Positions 44,843-53,699 are shown, numbered from the stretch's first letter. The stretch: 64,000 nucleotides of DNA from Sphaerisporangium corydalis (GCF_025506355.1 NZ_JANZYP010000017.1:62001-126000); one strand, 5' to 3'. The notes: generated by a model not told the origin, from the letters alone. A program made the numbers and translations.

Positions 44843-47293
44843 CTAGGGCTTCTTGCCGACCTCCACCCGCTCCTTGCGGTAGCCGCCACCGCCGCCGTCC
44901 GGACGGTAGCCGCGCTCGACGTTGCCGGCGATGTCGACGGAGAACCAGCGCACCTCGGTGGTCGCGTTCACCGTGATCCGCTGGGTGCCCTCGCGCGCCC
45001 CCGAGGACGTCAGCTTCGTGGAGTGCAGCGTCGGGCGGCTGCCGTCCAGCGTGTAGTAGAGGTTCGCCGGCTCGTCGATCGAGAAGGTGAACGTGGCCGA
45101 GGCGGGGGTGCGGCCGGTCACCTGGAGCCGGGACTCGGGACGGTCCTTGTCCTTGGAGAAGGCCCGCGCGACCTCCAGGATGGCGATCTGGCCGCCGGCG
45201 AACTCCATCGCCTCCTCGTGGCCCTCGGCGAACGACGGCTGGAACCCGACCGCCTGGAACTGCTTGGTCGCCGGGTCGTACAGGTCCGCGCCGACCTCGA
45301 AGTCCCAGCCGATGATGCCCCGGTTGAACCAGTGCTCGTCGGCGCTGTTGCCGGCCGCCGAGTACAGGACGTCCGGCACCGGGCCGGTCCGCCCGGGCCA
45401 GATGGCCGTCCCGCGCCAGGCCTGCACGGCGGACAGGATGTGGCCCGAGGCGTCCCAGAAGTAGTTCTCGGTGCCGAAGTCGGCCCGGGGGAGCAGCTCA
45501 CGGCCGGGGAGCTTGTACGCCCCCGGGGGCCACATGAAGTAGCCGCCGTAGGAGTGCGTGTTCATCGCGAACTTGATGTTGGGGTACCGGTTCGTCAGCC
45601 AGACCTCGTCGCGCGACTCCGGCTCCGACAGCTCCGCGGGGCCGGCGAACGTGGCGCTGGTGCAGGTCGAGGAGGCGCCGCTGTACCCGTCGAACAGGGA
45701 GCCGACCGAGAAGTTGCGGTTGAGGTCCACTCCCCAGTTGTTGCGCGCCGCCGGGTCGCCCGCGGTGGCCGCGCAGTGGTTCGTCATGTTCTTGCGCTGC
45801 ATGTTGAAGTCGTAGAACGAGTAGTGCGCCCCGTCGGGGTTGGCCGAGGGCAGCACGAAGATGTCGAGGCCGTCGACCAGCTTCTTGGTCCGGGGGTCGT
45901 GGGAGTAGTTGCGCAGCAGCCTTTCCGCGGCCTCCACGCAGACCAGCGGGGTCACCCACTCGCGGGCGTGCTCCTGGCAGTACAGGAACACGCCGGTCTT
46001 CGAGCCGTCCCTGGCCTTGCCGATGCGCAGCGCCTTCATCTGGAACGGCTGGCGCGACACCGACGCCGGGGCGTTGAGGCCGTCGGTGAGCCTGGTCGCC
46101 GCCGCGGCCGCGACCAGGCCGCCGCCCGGGTCGCCCCGGTAGGTGCTCGCGGTCAGCAGGGCCGACGCCGCCGCGTCGGCGTTGAGCGCGTCGGCCACCT
46201 GGCGGGCGGTGCTGGAGATCGCCCCGGCCGCGTCGGTGGCCAGGGTGACCACGACGGCCTGCCCGGAGACCGCCACCGCGAGCGGCGCCGAGGGGGTCTC
46301 CGGCTTCACCAGGGCCACGCTGAGGTCGTTGCCGCCCTCGGAGCCGTACTTCTTGGAGGTCACGTAGAACGTGCTCGCCGCGACGGCGCCGAACTGCGCC
46401 TGGGCGGCCCGGCGGTAGCCGTTGGTCTTGTACGGCAGGTCGACGATCTGGGTGAGCCTCGGGAACTCCTTGGCCAGGGCGGTGATCCGCGTGGTGACCT
46501 CGGTGGGGTCCATGTAGTGGTCGACGAAGTCCGCCACGTAGTGCGAGCCGGGCGGTTTGCGCCGCTCGCCCAGCCACTTGGTCACCGGGACCGTGACGGT
46601 GCCGCCCCTGCTGCTGGTCACGGTCACCTTCGCGGGGGTGGCGGTCACCGACAGCGGGGCGTTGAACCGGTGGTACATGTACTGCCCGGCGTCGGTGAAG
46701 CGCGACATCGTCGTGGTGCCGCCGGAGCCGGGCTCGGTCCCCCTGCCGCTGTCCCAGGTGGCGGTGAGCACCGTCTCGGCGTCGGTCGCGCTCGACTTCA
46801 CCTCCACCGCCAGGAAGCGCTGATCGTCCAGGCTGGTGAACCACTCGGCGCGCAGCGGGGTCAGCGTGTCGGTCTCGGCGGCGTCGGCGGCGTCGGCCGA
46901 CCTGATCGCGGAGTCGCGCTCGGACCGGTTGGCGGCGGCGTCGGCCCGGTCGGAGATGGCGCCGCGCACGTCGAATCCCTGGGCGCGCAGCTCCTGGGCC
47001 TCCAGGGGGCTGAGCACGGCGTGCACCTCGATGCCGTCGTTCACGGGCTTCTTGTACTCGGCCAGGTCGACGCCGAGGGAGTTGAGCCGGTCCAGGGCGG
47101 CGTCGTCGGGGACCACGATGCGGAGCAGGGCGACGCCGTCCGCCGAGGTGCCCGGTTGCCGGTCGGGCGCGACGGGTACCGGGGTGGGGGAGGGCGCTGC
47201 CAGCACGGGGAGGGCGCTGAGCCCGAGGGCGAGGGGGAGGGTGAGCCCGGCGATCAGGGCCGCTGCCCTCCTGCCGGTGACGGAACTCCTCAT
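44843..47293 (-). CDS. secreted M14 zinc carboxypeptidase with inserted domain
   Basis: An 816-residue exported metallopeptidase. Signal peptide residues 1-33, a propeptide-like N-terminal region, then the M14 catalytic domain starting near HYMDPTEVTTRITALAKEFP. Zinc ligands His and Glu in CQEHAREWVTP and His in NTHSYGGYFMWPPG; substrate arginine in DLNRNFSVG. Between YRRAAQAQ and the first zinc motif lies an extra 90-residue domain (LAVAVSGQAVVVTLATDAAG, ISSTARQVADALNAD). The C-terminus is a chitobiase-like Ig domain (YYTLDGSRPTLHST). GGAGG precedes the ATG at 47293 by 8 bases. It removes C-terminal residues from extracellular proteins or peptides. Confidence 0.9.
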   Translation of the reverse strand: MRSSVTGRRAAALIAGLTLPLALGLSALPVLAAPSPTPVPVAPDRQPGTSADGVALLRIVVPDDAALDRLNSLGVDLAEYKKPVNDGIEVHAVLSPLEAQELRAQGFDVRGAISDRADAAANRSERDSAIRSADAADAAETDTLTPLRAEWFTSLDDQRFLAVEVKSSATDAETVLTATWDSGRGTEPGSGGTTTMSRFTDAGQYMYHRFNAPLSVTATPAKVTVTSSRGGTVTVPVTKWLGERRKPPGSHYVADFVDHYMDPTEVTTRITALAKEFPRLTQIVDLPYKTNGYRRAAQAQFGAVAASTFYVTSKKYGSEGGNDLSVALVKPETPSAPLAVAVSGQAVVVTLATDAAGAISSTARQVADALNADAAASALLTASTYRGDPGGGLVAAAAATRLTDGLNAPASVSRQPFQMKALRIGKARDGSKTGVFLYCQEHAREWVTPLVCVEAAERLLRNYSHDPRTKKLVDGLDIFVLPSANPDGAHYSFYDFNMQRKNMTNHCAATAGDPAARNNWGVDLNRNFSVGSLFDGYSGASSTCTSATFAGPAELSEPESRDEVWLTNRYPNIKFAMNTHSYGGYFMWPPGAYKLPGRELLPRADFGTENYFWDASGHILSAVQAWRGTAIWPGRTGPVPDVLYSAAGNSADEHWFNRGIIGWDFEVGADLYDPATKQFQAVGFQPSFAEGHEEAMEFAGGQIAILEVARAFSKDKDRPESRLQVTGRTPASATFTFSIDEPANLYYTLDGSRPTLHSTKLTSSGAREGTQRITVNATTEVRWFSVDIAGNVERGYRPDGGGGGYRKERVEVGKKP

Positions 47294-47616
47294 GAGAGAT
47301 GCCTCCAGTCGGCGTGCCGGTCCGGGCAGGGGGCGTCCCGGGCCGTCGCACGCGCGTGCAGTGAGTCTTGGCGTTGTAAGGATCTTCGTCAAGACCCAAA
47401 GGCCCACATACCCCATGATCGACTGGTGTAGTCGATCATCTCAGGGTAGGGACGCAGTACGCCGTGCGCCGAGGTCAGGGGCAGGCAGTTTTGCCCGAAA
47501 TAGGGGAAACGGCCCGGCAAATTAATTCCGCAAAGATGTGTCAACCACCTCAGAGCGGGCACGCGACTCCTCGGCGAAGCCGTACGCCGTCCATCACTCA
47601 CCTGCATGGGAACGTC
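47294..47616. promoter_or_regulatory. divergent region of carboxypeptidase and whiB with 10-bp inverted repeat
   Basis: ATGATCGACT (47415-47424) and AGTCGATCAT (47430-47439) are perfect complements with a 5-base spacer. It lies 122 bases before the peptidase start and 178 before the whiB start, a position suited to an operator for either gene. An AT-rich stretch AAATTAATTCCGCAAAG (47519-47535) may include the whiB promoter. No gene was found. Confidence 0.55.
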
Positions 47617-47898
47617 ATGGTCATCCAGGACACCGTCATACCCGCCGTCTCGTGGCTGCGCCGCGCGGCCTGCCGCAGCGAGGATCCGGAGCTGTTCTTC
47701 CCGATCTCGGCGAAGGGCCCCGGGCACGCGCAGCACGAGCGCGCCAAGTCGGTCTGCCGCCGGTGCCCCGTACGGCCGGCCTGTCTTGACTACGCGTTGA
47801 CCAGCCGCCAGGAGCACGGGATCTGGGGCGGGACCGACCCCGACGAGCGCAGGGCCACCGCGGCCCGGCACCGGAACTGGCACGTCCGCACGGGATAG
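47617..47898 (+). CDS. WhiB-family iron-sulfur transcription factor
   Basis: A 93-residue WhiB-like protein. The four cluster cysteines are Cys19, Cys47, Cys50 and Cys56 (RAACRSED, SVCRRCPVRPAC), followed by the GIWGG turn and a basic DNA-binding tail (DERRATAARHRNWH). The PVRPACLDYAL region is like the WhiB1/WblE subgroup. These proteins bind the primary sigma factor and respond to redox or nitric oxide. The ATG at 47617 lacks a strong ribosome site. Its stop is 19 bases from the convergent importer gene. Confidence 0.93.
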   Translation: MVIQDTVIPAVSWLRRAACRSEDPELFFPISAKGPGHAQHERAKSVCRRCPVRPACLDYALTSRQEHGIWGGTDPDERRATAARHRNWHVRTG

Positions 47899-47917
47899 CG
47901 GGTGGCGGCGTGCGCGC

Positions 47918-48838
47918 CTACTTGAACGAGCCCGTGGTCAGGCCCGCCTGGATCTGCCGCTGGAAGATCGTGTAGACGATCAGCATGGGCAGGATGGCCA
48001 TGCTGAGGGCGGCGAACAGGGCGGACCAGTCGGCGTCGTACCCGGCGGCCGTGGAGATGTCCGCGATTCCCTGGGTGAGGACCCATTTATCCTTTGCCTG
48101 GCCGCTGAGCAGGACCAGCGGGATCTGGTACTGGTTCCACTGGCCCAGGATGTTGAAGATCGTGATGCTCACGACGCCGGGCCGGGCCATCGGCAGCATG
48201 ATCTGGAAGAACACCCGGCTGTGCGACGCCCCGTCCACGAAGGCCGCCTCCGCGACCGCCTGGGGCAGCGTGCGGAAGAACGCCGACAGGAAGAACACCG
48301 TGAACGGCAGCGAGTAGGCGATGTAGACCAGCACCAGGCCGCCGCGGGTGTCCAGGCCGATGAGCGGGCCGACCAGCGGGAGGGCGCCGAGGTTGCGCAC
48401 CACGAAGAACAGCGGGGTCAGCGCCAGGTAGACCGGGAACGCCAGCCCGGAGACGAACAGCAGGTAGATCGCCCGGTTGCCCCGGAACCGGTAGCGCGCG
48501 AGCACGTAGGCCGCCATGGAGCCGAGCAGCATGGTGCCGAAGGTGCCCAGCGCCACGACGACCACGCTGTTGAGCATGTACAGCCCGACGTGCGCGCCGG
48601 CCCAGGCGCGCGCCCAGTTGTCCCAGCGCAGGGTGGCCGGGAGCGACCAGGCGCTGCCGAAGATCTCGTCCTCGCTCTTCACCGAGGCCAGGAACGTCCA
48701 CACGATCGGCACCACGACCAGCACGGTCCACACGATCAGCGCCACGTGCGACAGCCCCGACAGCGGCCCGAGCCTGGCCCTGCGCCGCTCGCGCGCCGCG
48801 CTCCGGCTCAGCGTCACCCTCTCCGCCCGCGAAACCAT
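47918..48838 (-). CDS. ngcG: sugar ABC transporter permease, NgcG-like
   Basis: A 306-residue MalG-type permease with six membrane helices; the ATPase-docking EAA loop AEAAFVDGASHSRVFFQIMLP is intact. It is the third gene of an NgcE-NgcF-NgcG unit that imports N-acetylglucosamine and chitooligosaccharides in Streptomyces; the symbol is transferred from the recognised binding protein. The ATG at 48838 is preceded by GGGGGG. No ATPase gene accompanies it, so a shared MsiK-type ATPase is likely. Its 43-base gap from the ngcF-like gene shows one operon. Confidence 0.85.
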   Translation of the reverse strand: MVSRAERVTLSRSAARERRRARLGPLSGLSHVALIVWTVLVVVPIVWTFLASVKSEDEIFGSAWSLPATLRWDNWARAWAGAHVGLYMLNSVVVVALGTFGTMLLGSMAAYVLARYRFRGNRAIYLLFVSGLAFPVYLALTPLFFVVRNLGALPLVGPLIGLDTRGGLVLVYIAYSLPFTVFFLSAFFRTLPQAVAEAAFVDGASHSRVFFQIMLPMARPGVVSITIFNILGQWNQYQIPLVLLSGQAKDKWVLTQGIADISTAAGYDADWSALFAALSMAILPMLIVYTIFQRQIQAGLTTGSFK

Positions 48839-48881
48839 GGTCAGCCCCCCTCGCCCGCCCGCGCGGCCGTGCCCCGGCCCA

Positions 48882-49838
48882 TCAGAACTCGATCCGCTCG
48901 CGGCGCGACAGGCGCAGGGCCAGCACCGCGAAGGCGACCGTGAAGAAGAACAGCACCACGCCCATGGCCGAGGCGTAGCCGAACTTGAAGTACTGGAAGG
49001 CGTTGCGGTAGACCTCGGCGGCCATCACGGTCGTGGAATGGTCGGGCCCGCCGTGCTCGGCCGTCATCACCCACACCAGGGCGAACACGTCCAGCGCCGC
49101 GATGCCGAGGTAGATCCACCCGACCTGCACGGTCTCCCACAGCAGGGGGAGGGTCACCCGGGCGAAGAGCTGCACCCGCCCCGCACCGTCGATGCGCGCC
49201 GCCTCGAACATCTCCCGGGGGATGGAGGCCATGCCCGCCGAGAACAGCACCACGTAGAAGCCCACCGCCTGCCAGACCAGCACCGCCAGGATGGACCAGA
49301 ACGCGACCCCCGGATCGGACAGGAACCCCACCGGCTCCAGGCCGAGGGCGATCAGCGGCCCGTTGAGCATGCCGCTCCCGTCCGGCCGGAACACCTGCTG
49401 GAACAGCACGGCCACGATCGCCACGGCCAGCACCTGGGGGAAGAAGAACACCACGCGGTAGAACCCCGACCCCCACACGCCCGCGACCCCGCCTCCCTGC
49501 CCGCCCGCGTTGAGCAGGAAGGCGAAGAACAGGGCGATCGCCAGGGTGAGCAGCGGCAGCAGGACCAGCAGCAGCGCGTTGTGGCCGACCGCCCGCCAGA
49601 AGACGCCGTCGCCGAGCAGCCTGCCGAAGTTCGCGAGCCCTACGAACCGGGGAGCGGCGCTCACGCCCCGCCAGTCGGTCATCGCGATGGAGAACGCCTG
49701 CGCGTAGGGGGAGATCACGTAGACCAGGTAGAGCAGCACGGGGGCGGCCAGGAACCCCGTGATGAACCGCGCCCTGACGAAGCCCTCCCTGCCGGCCCGG
49801 CCCGGCCGGCGCGGCCTGCCGTCCGCCACCTCGCTCAC
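48882..49838 (-). CDS. ngcF: sugar ABC transporter permease, NgcF-like
   Basis: A 318-residue MalF-type permease, six membrane helices, with the EAA loop EMFEAARIDGAGRVQLFARVTLP. The N-terminal ITGFLAAPVLLYLVYVISPY is the usual first helix of this group. It pairs with the downstream permease and follows the binding protein gene by 48 bases. Function as a chitooligosaccharide importer is inferred from the adjacent NgcE-like protein. Confidence 0.85.
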   Translation of the reverse strand: MSEVADGRPRRPGRAGREGFVRARFITGFLAAPVLLYLVYVISPYAQAFSIAMTDWRGVSAAPRFVGLANFGRLLGDGVFWRAVGHNALLLVLLPLLTLAIALFFAFLLNAGGQGGGVAGVWGSGFYRVVFFFPQVLAVAIVAVLFQQVFRPDGSGMLNGPLIALGLEPVGFLSDPGVAFWSILAVLVWQAVGFYVVLFSAGMASIPREMFEAARIDGAGRVQLFARVTLPLLWETVQVGWIYLGIAALDVFALVWVMTAEHGGPDHSTTVMAAEVYRNAFQYFKFGYASAMGVVLFFFTVAFAVLALRLSRRERIEF

Positions 49839-49886
49839 CGCCTCTCACCCCGGTGGCCCGCGCCCCCGGGAACGCCGCCCGCGGAC

Positions 49887-51311
49887 TCAGCGGGTGAACT
49901 TCTTGACCGAGGTGTCGCTCTTGACCTCGTCGGACTTGCGCTGGATCCGGTCGGCCCACTCGCCGACCTTCAGCCGCCCCGCCATGAGCTGGCCGGTGGC
50001 GGCGGCCACCTCGTCGTGCAGCTCCTGGTACCACTGGCGGAACCGGAAGTAGGTGACGTGCTCGCCGGCCGTCTTCAGGGCCGCCGCCGCGCTCTGCAGG
50101 CCGGGCTTGAGGGTGCGCCCCTCGGCGGCGCCGTTCACGATGGTCAGCGTACTGACCAGTTCGGTGAACCGGCCGGCGCCGTCCTTGGAGAGCATGGCCC
50201 GCATGTACTCCATGCCGGCGCGCGGGTTGGCCGACCGGGCGGCCACGAAGGACTCCTCACCGGGCCGGGAGTGCAGCGTGCCGTACGGCAGGGCGTCGGA
50301 GGTGTCGAAGGAGGGCAGCGGGAACATCGCGTAGCCGAAGTCGGCGGGGGTGGAGTCCTTCTGCTCGTTCTCCAGCCACGACCCGCAGGGCAGCATGGCC
50401 ACCTGGTACTTGTTCTGCGCCGTCTGGGTCTGGATGTGGTCCAGCCCTTCGGTGCCCCGCATGAGATATTTCGCGCCGAGGTCGGCGAAGGCGGTCGCGG
50501 CCTTGGTGACCGGCTCGGCCTTCCACGCCCCGTCCTCCAGGTTGTCCAGGCTCGTCAGCACGCCGGCCCCGCCGATCTTGGCGGCGAGGGTGAGGATCGT
50601 CTCGTAGATGTAGAACGGGTGCTTGCCGGCGTAGGTGAACGGCGCCGCCTCGCCCGACTTCTTGATCTTCTCGCAGAGCGACGTGAAGTCGTCCCAGGTC
50701 TTCGGGACCTCCCAGTCGTTGGCGGTGAAGAGCTTCTTGGAGTACCAGATACCCCACACCGTGTTGGCGTAGTTCAGCACCGAGAAGACGCCGTCGTAGC
50801 TGCCGAGCTCGATCGCCGACGGCAGGATCGTGTCCCGCACCTTCACGCCCGGGTCGTCCCAGCTCGGGGCGTCCAGCAGCTCGCGGAGGTCCTGGAGCTG
50901 GCCGTCCTGGGCGAGCGCGCCGAAGTCCATGGCGTTGGAGCCGGAGTTGTTCACGAACTCGGGCGGGTCGCCCCCGGCGAACCGGGGCTGGAGCGTCTTG
51001 GCGATCTCCTTGGTGGCGGTGTGCTTGATCGCGACCTTCGGGTGCCCCTTCTTGAACAGCGGCTCGTGGATGTCCCTGGCGTAGGCGTCGCCGAACCCGC
51101 CGTCGAAGATCACCACCTCGAAGGGCCGGTCCTCGGGGATCGCCAGAGGGTTGGCCGCCGTCCGCGCCCCGAGGGTCGGGGCCCTGGACGCGGTGGTGCC
51201 GCCGCCGGACGGGGACGCGCAGGCCGACAGCGCGCCGCCCGCCGGCAGGAGCAGTCCGGCGAGCGCGGCGCTTCGCAGCAGTCCGCGCCGGGAGAGGGGG
51301 TGGTCCGCCAT
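49887..51311 (-). CDS. ngcE: N-acetylglucosamine/chitobiose-binding lipoprotein, NgcE-like
   Basis: A 474-residue solute-binding protein. Tat-like lipoprotein signal SRRGLLRSAALAGLLLPAGG with the lipid cysteine in LSAC, then NPLAIPEDRPFEVVIFDGGF, FVNNSGSNAMDFGALAQ and FTYAGKHPFYIYETILTLAA, which follow the known NgcE pattern closely. It binds GlcNAc and chitooligomers outside the cell. The ATG at 51311 is preceded by GGAGGA. It follows the SIS-domain gene by 152 bases, which include an inverted repeat, so it may have its own promoter. Confidence 0.88.
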   Translation of the reverse strand: MADHPLSRRGLLRSAALAGLLLPAGGALSACASPSGGGTTASRAPTLGARTAANPLAIPEDRPFEVVIFDGGFGDAYARDIHEPLFKKGHPKVAIKHTATKEIAKTLQPRFAGGDPPEFVNNSGSNAMDFGALAQDGQLQDLRELLDAPSWDDPGVKVRDTILPSAIELGSYDGVFSVLNYANTVWGIWYSKKLFTANDWEVPKTWDDFTSLCEKIKKSGEAAPFTYAGKHPFYIYETILTLAAKIGGAGVLTSLDNLEDGAWKAEPVTKAATAFADLGAKYLMRGTEGLDHIQTQTAQNKYQVAMLPCGSWLENEQKDSTPADFGYAMFPLPSFDTSDALPYGTLHSRPGEESFVAARSANPRAGMEYMRAMLSKDGAGRFTELVSTLTIVNGAAEGRTLKPGLQSAAAALKTAGEHVTYFRFRQWYQELHDEVAAATGQLMAGRLKVGEWADRIQRKSDEVKSDTSVKKFTR

Positions 51312-51390
51312 GGGGTCCTCCTGGGGGTGGAGTGCCCGCCGTGCGGTCCTCCTCGGCGGAGGGCCTGGGTACGGGCGCGAGGGTTCTCCG

Positions 51391-51407
51391 GTGAAACCTG
51401 TTTTCAA
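51391..51407. promoter_or_regulatory. GTGAAA-type inverted repeat before ngcE
   Basis: TGAAA (51392-51396) and TTTCA (51402-51406) are inverted with a 5-base spacer, 80 bases before the ngcE-like start. The half-site GTGAAA also occurs before the SIS gene at 52246-52271, so a common regulator is possible. Confidence 0.45.
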
Positions 51408-51463
51408 CGCTTCAGGGTCGGGGACGGCGGTATGCGGACGGGGTCCCGGTGGGTGCCGGGGGG

Positions 51464-52216
51464 TCAGCCGCCCCGGCGGACGCGCCCGGCGTAGCGGCTC
51501 TCCAGCACCCGGTTGTGCTCGTCGCCGCCGGCGACGTTGGACGACAGGTAGATCGGCGGCGTCTGGCCGGCCTCAAGCAGCTCCCTGACCACCTCGGCGA
51601 CCATCATCTGCGCCAGCAGCGCCGAGGTGATCGTCGAGACCGCGCCGAACGTCCCGCCCTCGGGCAGCGGCATGACCGCGTCGCCGTACGGGGCACCGTT
51701 GTCCAGGACCACGTCGGCGAGGTCCATCAGCTTGCGCCCCGAGGGGTGGCGGGAGGTCATCTCGGTGCTGTGGCGCACCGAGGTCAGCGCGACCAGCCCG
51801 TGCCCGCCCTCCTTGACGATCGAGGCCAGCTCCACCACCGAGCCGTTGACCCCGGAGCTGGAGATGATGACGAAGGCGTCCTGCGGCTCGATCGGCGCGA
51901 GGTCGTAGATGCGGCGGGCGATCGAGGGGTCGCGCTCCAGCTCGGCGGACCTGAGCGTCTCGGGCGGCTCCCCGCCGTACAGGACCAGGTCGCGAAGGGC
52001 GAGCCGGTTGGTGGGGACCAGGCCCCCCGCCCGGCCGGCGATCTCCATCGCGATGGCCTCGGAGTGCCCCGAGCCGAAGGCCTGGATCACCCCGCCGCCG
52101 CGCAGGCAGGCGCACAGCAGCGCGGCGGCGTCCCGCACCGCCGTCGCCTGGCTCGCGGAGACGTCCCGCACCAGCTTCTCGACCTTCTCGACGTAGGCGG
52201 CGGCACTGATGTCCAC
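51464..52216 (-). CDS. SIS-domain (UPF0309-type) sugar-phosphate enzyme
   Basis: A 250-residue single SIS-domain protein: FGSGHSEAIAMEIAGRAGG and VIISSSGVNGSVVELASIVK are the phosphosugar-binding loops, and SVRHSTEMTSRHPSGRKL is typical of the UPF0309 group. Members act on amino-sugar phosphates; the Streptomyces SIS protein NagS is reported to dehydrate GlcNAc 6-phosphate. Placement just upstream of the ngcEFG-like genes on the same strand suits a role in GlcNAc use. The start is a GTG at 52216 with GAGGGGA about 11 bases before it. Confidence 0.85.
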   Translation of the reverse strand: MDISAAAYVEKVEKLVRDVSASQATAVRDAAALLCACLRGGGVIQAFGSGHSEAIAMEIAGRAGGLVPTNRLALRDLVLYGGEPPETLRSAELERDPSIARRIYDLAPIEPQDAFVIISSSGVNGSVVELASIVKEGGHGLVALTSVRHSTEMTSRHPSGRKLMDLADVVLDNGAPYGDAVMPLPEGGTFGAVSTITSALLAQMMVAEVVRELLEAGQTPPIYLSSNVAGGDEHNRVLESRYAGRVRRGG

Positions 52217-52245
52217 GGGCTCGGCTCCCCTCGGGTAATCATTCC

Positions 52246-52271
52246 TTTCACATTCATGTGATCAAGTGAAA
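52246..52271. promoter_or_regulatory. nested inverted repeats before the SIS gene
   Basis: TTTCAC (52246-52251) and GTGAAA (52266-52271) are inverted with 14 bases between, and CACAT (52249-52253) with ATGTG (52256-52260) form an inner repeat. They lie in an AT-rich patch 30-55 bases before the GTG start, over the likely promoter. This is a candidate operator for the GlcNAc operon. Confidence 0.5.
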
Positions 52272-52340
52272 ATAATTGCCCACGACGGCGTACTTAGCAA
52301 GTGCCGGTTCCGGACGGCCGCGCGCGGCCCCGGGGGGAGG

Positions 52341-53489
52341 TCACCGGACGACGCTGTTCTTCTGCCTCGACAGGGACTCGATCATGGAGCGCGGGACGTT
52401 CAGCGTGTCGGCGCTGACCTGCGCCGGGGTGTTGGCCATCCACTGGGTCAGCGAGATGTCCTCGAACCGGGGGTTGCGGAACATCTCCAGGAACACCAGC
52501 GGCTCGGTGCCGAGGTTCTCGACGTAGTGTCCGTAGGCGAAGGGCACGTACCCGACGTCGCCCGCCTGGTAGTTGAACGTGCGCGCCAGCCCGGAGGAGG
52601 CGAAGACCCCCATGCGCCCGAAACCGGAGATGTAGTACTGCCACTCGTCGTCGGTGGGATGCCAGTGCAGCTCGCGCAGCCCGCCCGGCTCGATCTCGAC
52701 CAGGGCGGCCGAGATCGTGGTGGCGGCGGTGAAGTTCGTGGAGTCGGTGACCCGCACCGACCCGCCGTCGAAGCGGGTGGGCGTCTGGGCGAGCATCCGG
52801 TGCTTGAACGTGCGCGGCACGTCCCCGCTGGGGCTGATCACCCGGTCGGAGTCCAGCGCCGGCGGCACCTGGCCGCGGAAGATGTACTTCTCCTTCTCAG
52901 GCAGGTCCCGCATCTGCTGGTCCGACCAGCCGAAGTTCTTCGCCAGCACGCTCTTGGGGGTGTGGGCGAAGAAGTCGCTCATCATGAAGGTGGAGTTCTC
53001 CGAGAACGCGCCGTCGTCGAAGACCAGCAGGAATTCGACGCCTTCGTCCAGCGCCTGGATGTAATGTGGTATTCCTCGGGGGAAGAACCAGAGATCGCCC
53101 TTTTCAACGTCATCGAGGAAATTGCACCCTTCCTGGTCGACGGCGCCGATGCGGCAGCTCCCTTCCAGGACATAGGCCCATTCCGACTCTTTGTGCCAGT
53201 GCAGCTCGCGGTAGACGCCGGGGTCGAGTTTCATGTCGACGCCGGCCAGCGTGGTGGCGATCGGCAGTTCGCGGGTGGTCACCTCGCGGGTCCAGCCGCC
53301 CTCCTCGATCCTGGTGTGCGCCATGGAGAAGGAGAACTTCAGGTTCGGCACGGTGCCGTAGTCGGTGGCCGGCGGGGTGATCAGGTCGGGGTTCTGCCGG
53401 TCCAGCATGACGTTCCGGGGGCCGGTGTCGACGGCGCCCTTTGCACCGCGTATCGGCTGGGGAACCCCGTTATGGGGTGAATCGGTCAT
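52341..53489 (-). CDS. oxdC: oxalate decarboxylase (bicupin)
   Basis: A 382-residue manganese bicupin that splits oxalate to formate and carbon dioxide. Metal ligands are His97, His99, Glu103 and His142 in the first cupin and His275, His277, Glu282 and His321 in the second, each two positions after those of the Bacillus OxdC. The lid SENST (163-167) with Glu164 is the feature that separates decarboxylase from oxidase. There is no signal peptide. AAGGAG stands 10 bases before the ATG. An inverted repeat TCCTC-ATATG-GAGGA lies at 53520-53534 in its leader. Confidence 0.92.
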   Translation of the reverse strand: MTDSPHNGVPQPIRGAKGAVDTGPRNVMLDRQNPDLITPPATDYGTVPNLKFSFSMAHTRIEEGGWTREVTTRELPIATTLAGVDMKLDPGVYRELHWHKESEWAYVLEGSCRIGAVDQEGCNFLDDVEKGDLWFFPRGIPHYIQALDEGVEFLLVFDDGAFSENSTFMMSDFFAHTPKSVLAKNFGWSDQQMRDLPEKEKYIFRGQVPPALDSDRVISPSGDVPRTFKHRMLAQTPTRFDGGSVRVTDSTNFTAATTISAALVEIEPGGLRELHWHPTDDEWQYYISGFGRMGVFASSGLARTFNYQAGDVGYVPFAYGHYVENLGTEPLVFLEMFRNPRFEDISLTQWMANTPAQVSADTLNVPRSMIESLSRQKNSVVR

Positions 53490-53640
53490 GTCAGTTATTC
53501 TCCTTGAATTGGCGAGCCGTCCTCATATGGAGGATCATTGAGAGTACACGGCACCGCGAATCAGGAATTACCCAGTCATGGAATGGAAGACGCGCGAAAG
53601 AGGCCTCGGCGCGGCAAACAAATGGCACGGGCCGGTAATC

Positions 53641-53699
53641 CGCCGCACGGGCCCGCCGCCCGCCGCACGGGCCTGCCGCCTGCCGCCTGCCGCCTGCCG
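53641..53699. repeat. short GC-rich direct repeats downstream of the ArsR gene
   Basis: A 20-bp unit CGCCGCACGGGCCCGCCGCC occurs twice in tandem (53641-53660 and 53661-53680, one change), followed by three copies of TGCCGCC. The 210 bases between the ArsR stop and the oxdC start hold no gene; those closer to oxdC are AT-richer and contain its promoter (possible -10 TACTCT on the minus strand). Confidence 0.7.

Noticed and set aside
53441-53640. Small basic frame in the oxdC leader
   Set aside because: Weak start, no homology pattern and AT-rich promoter-like composition.
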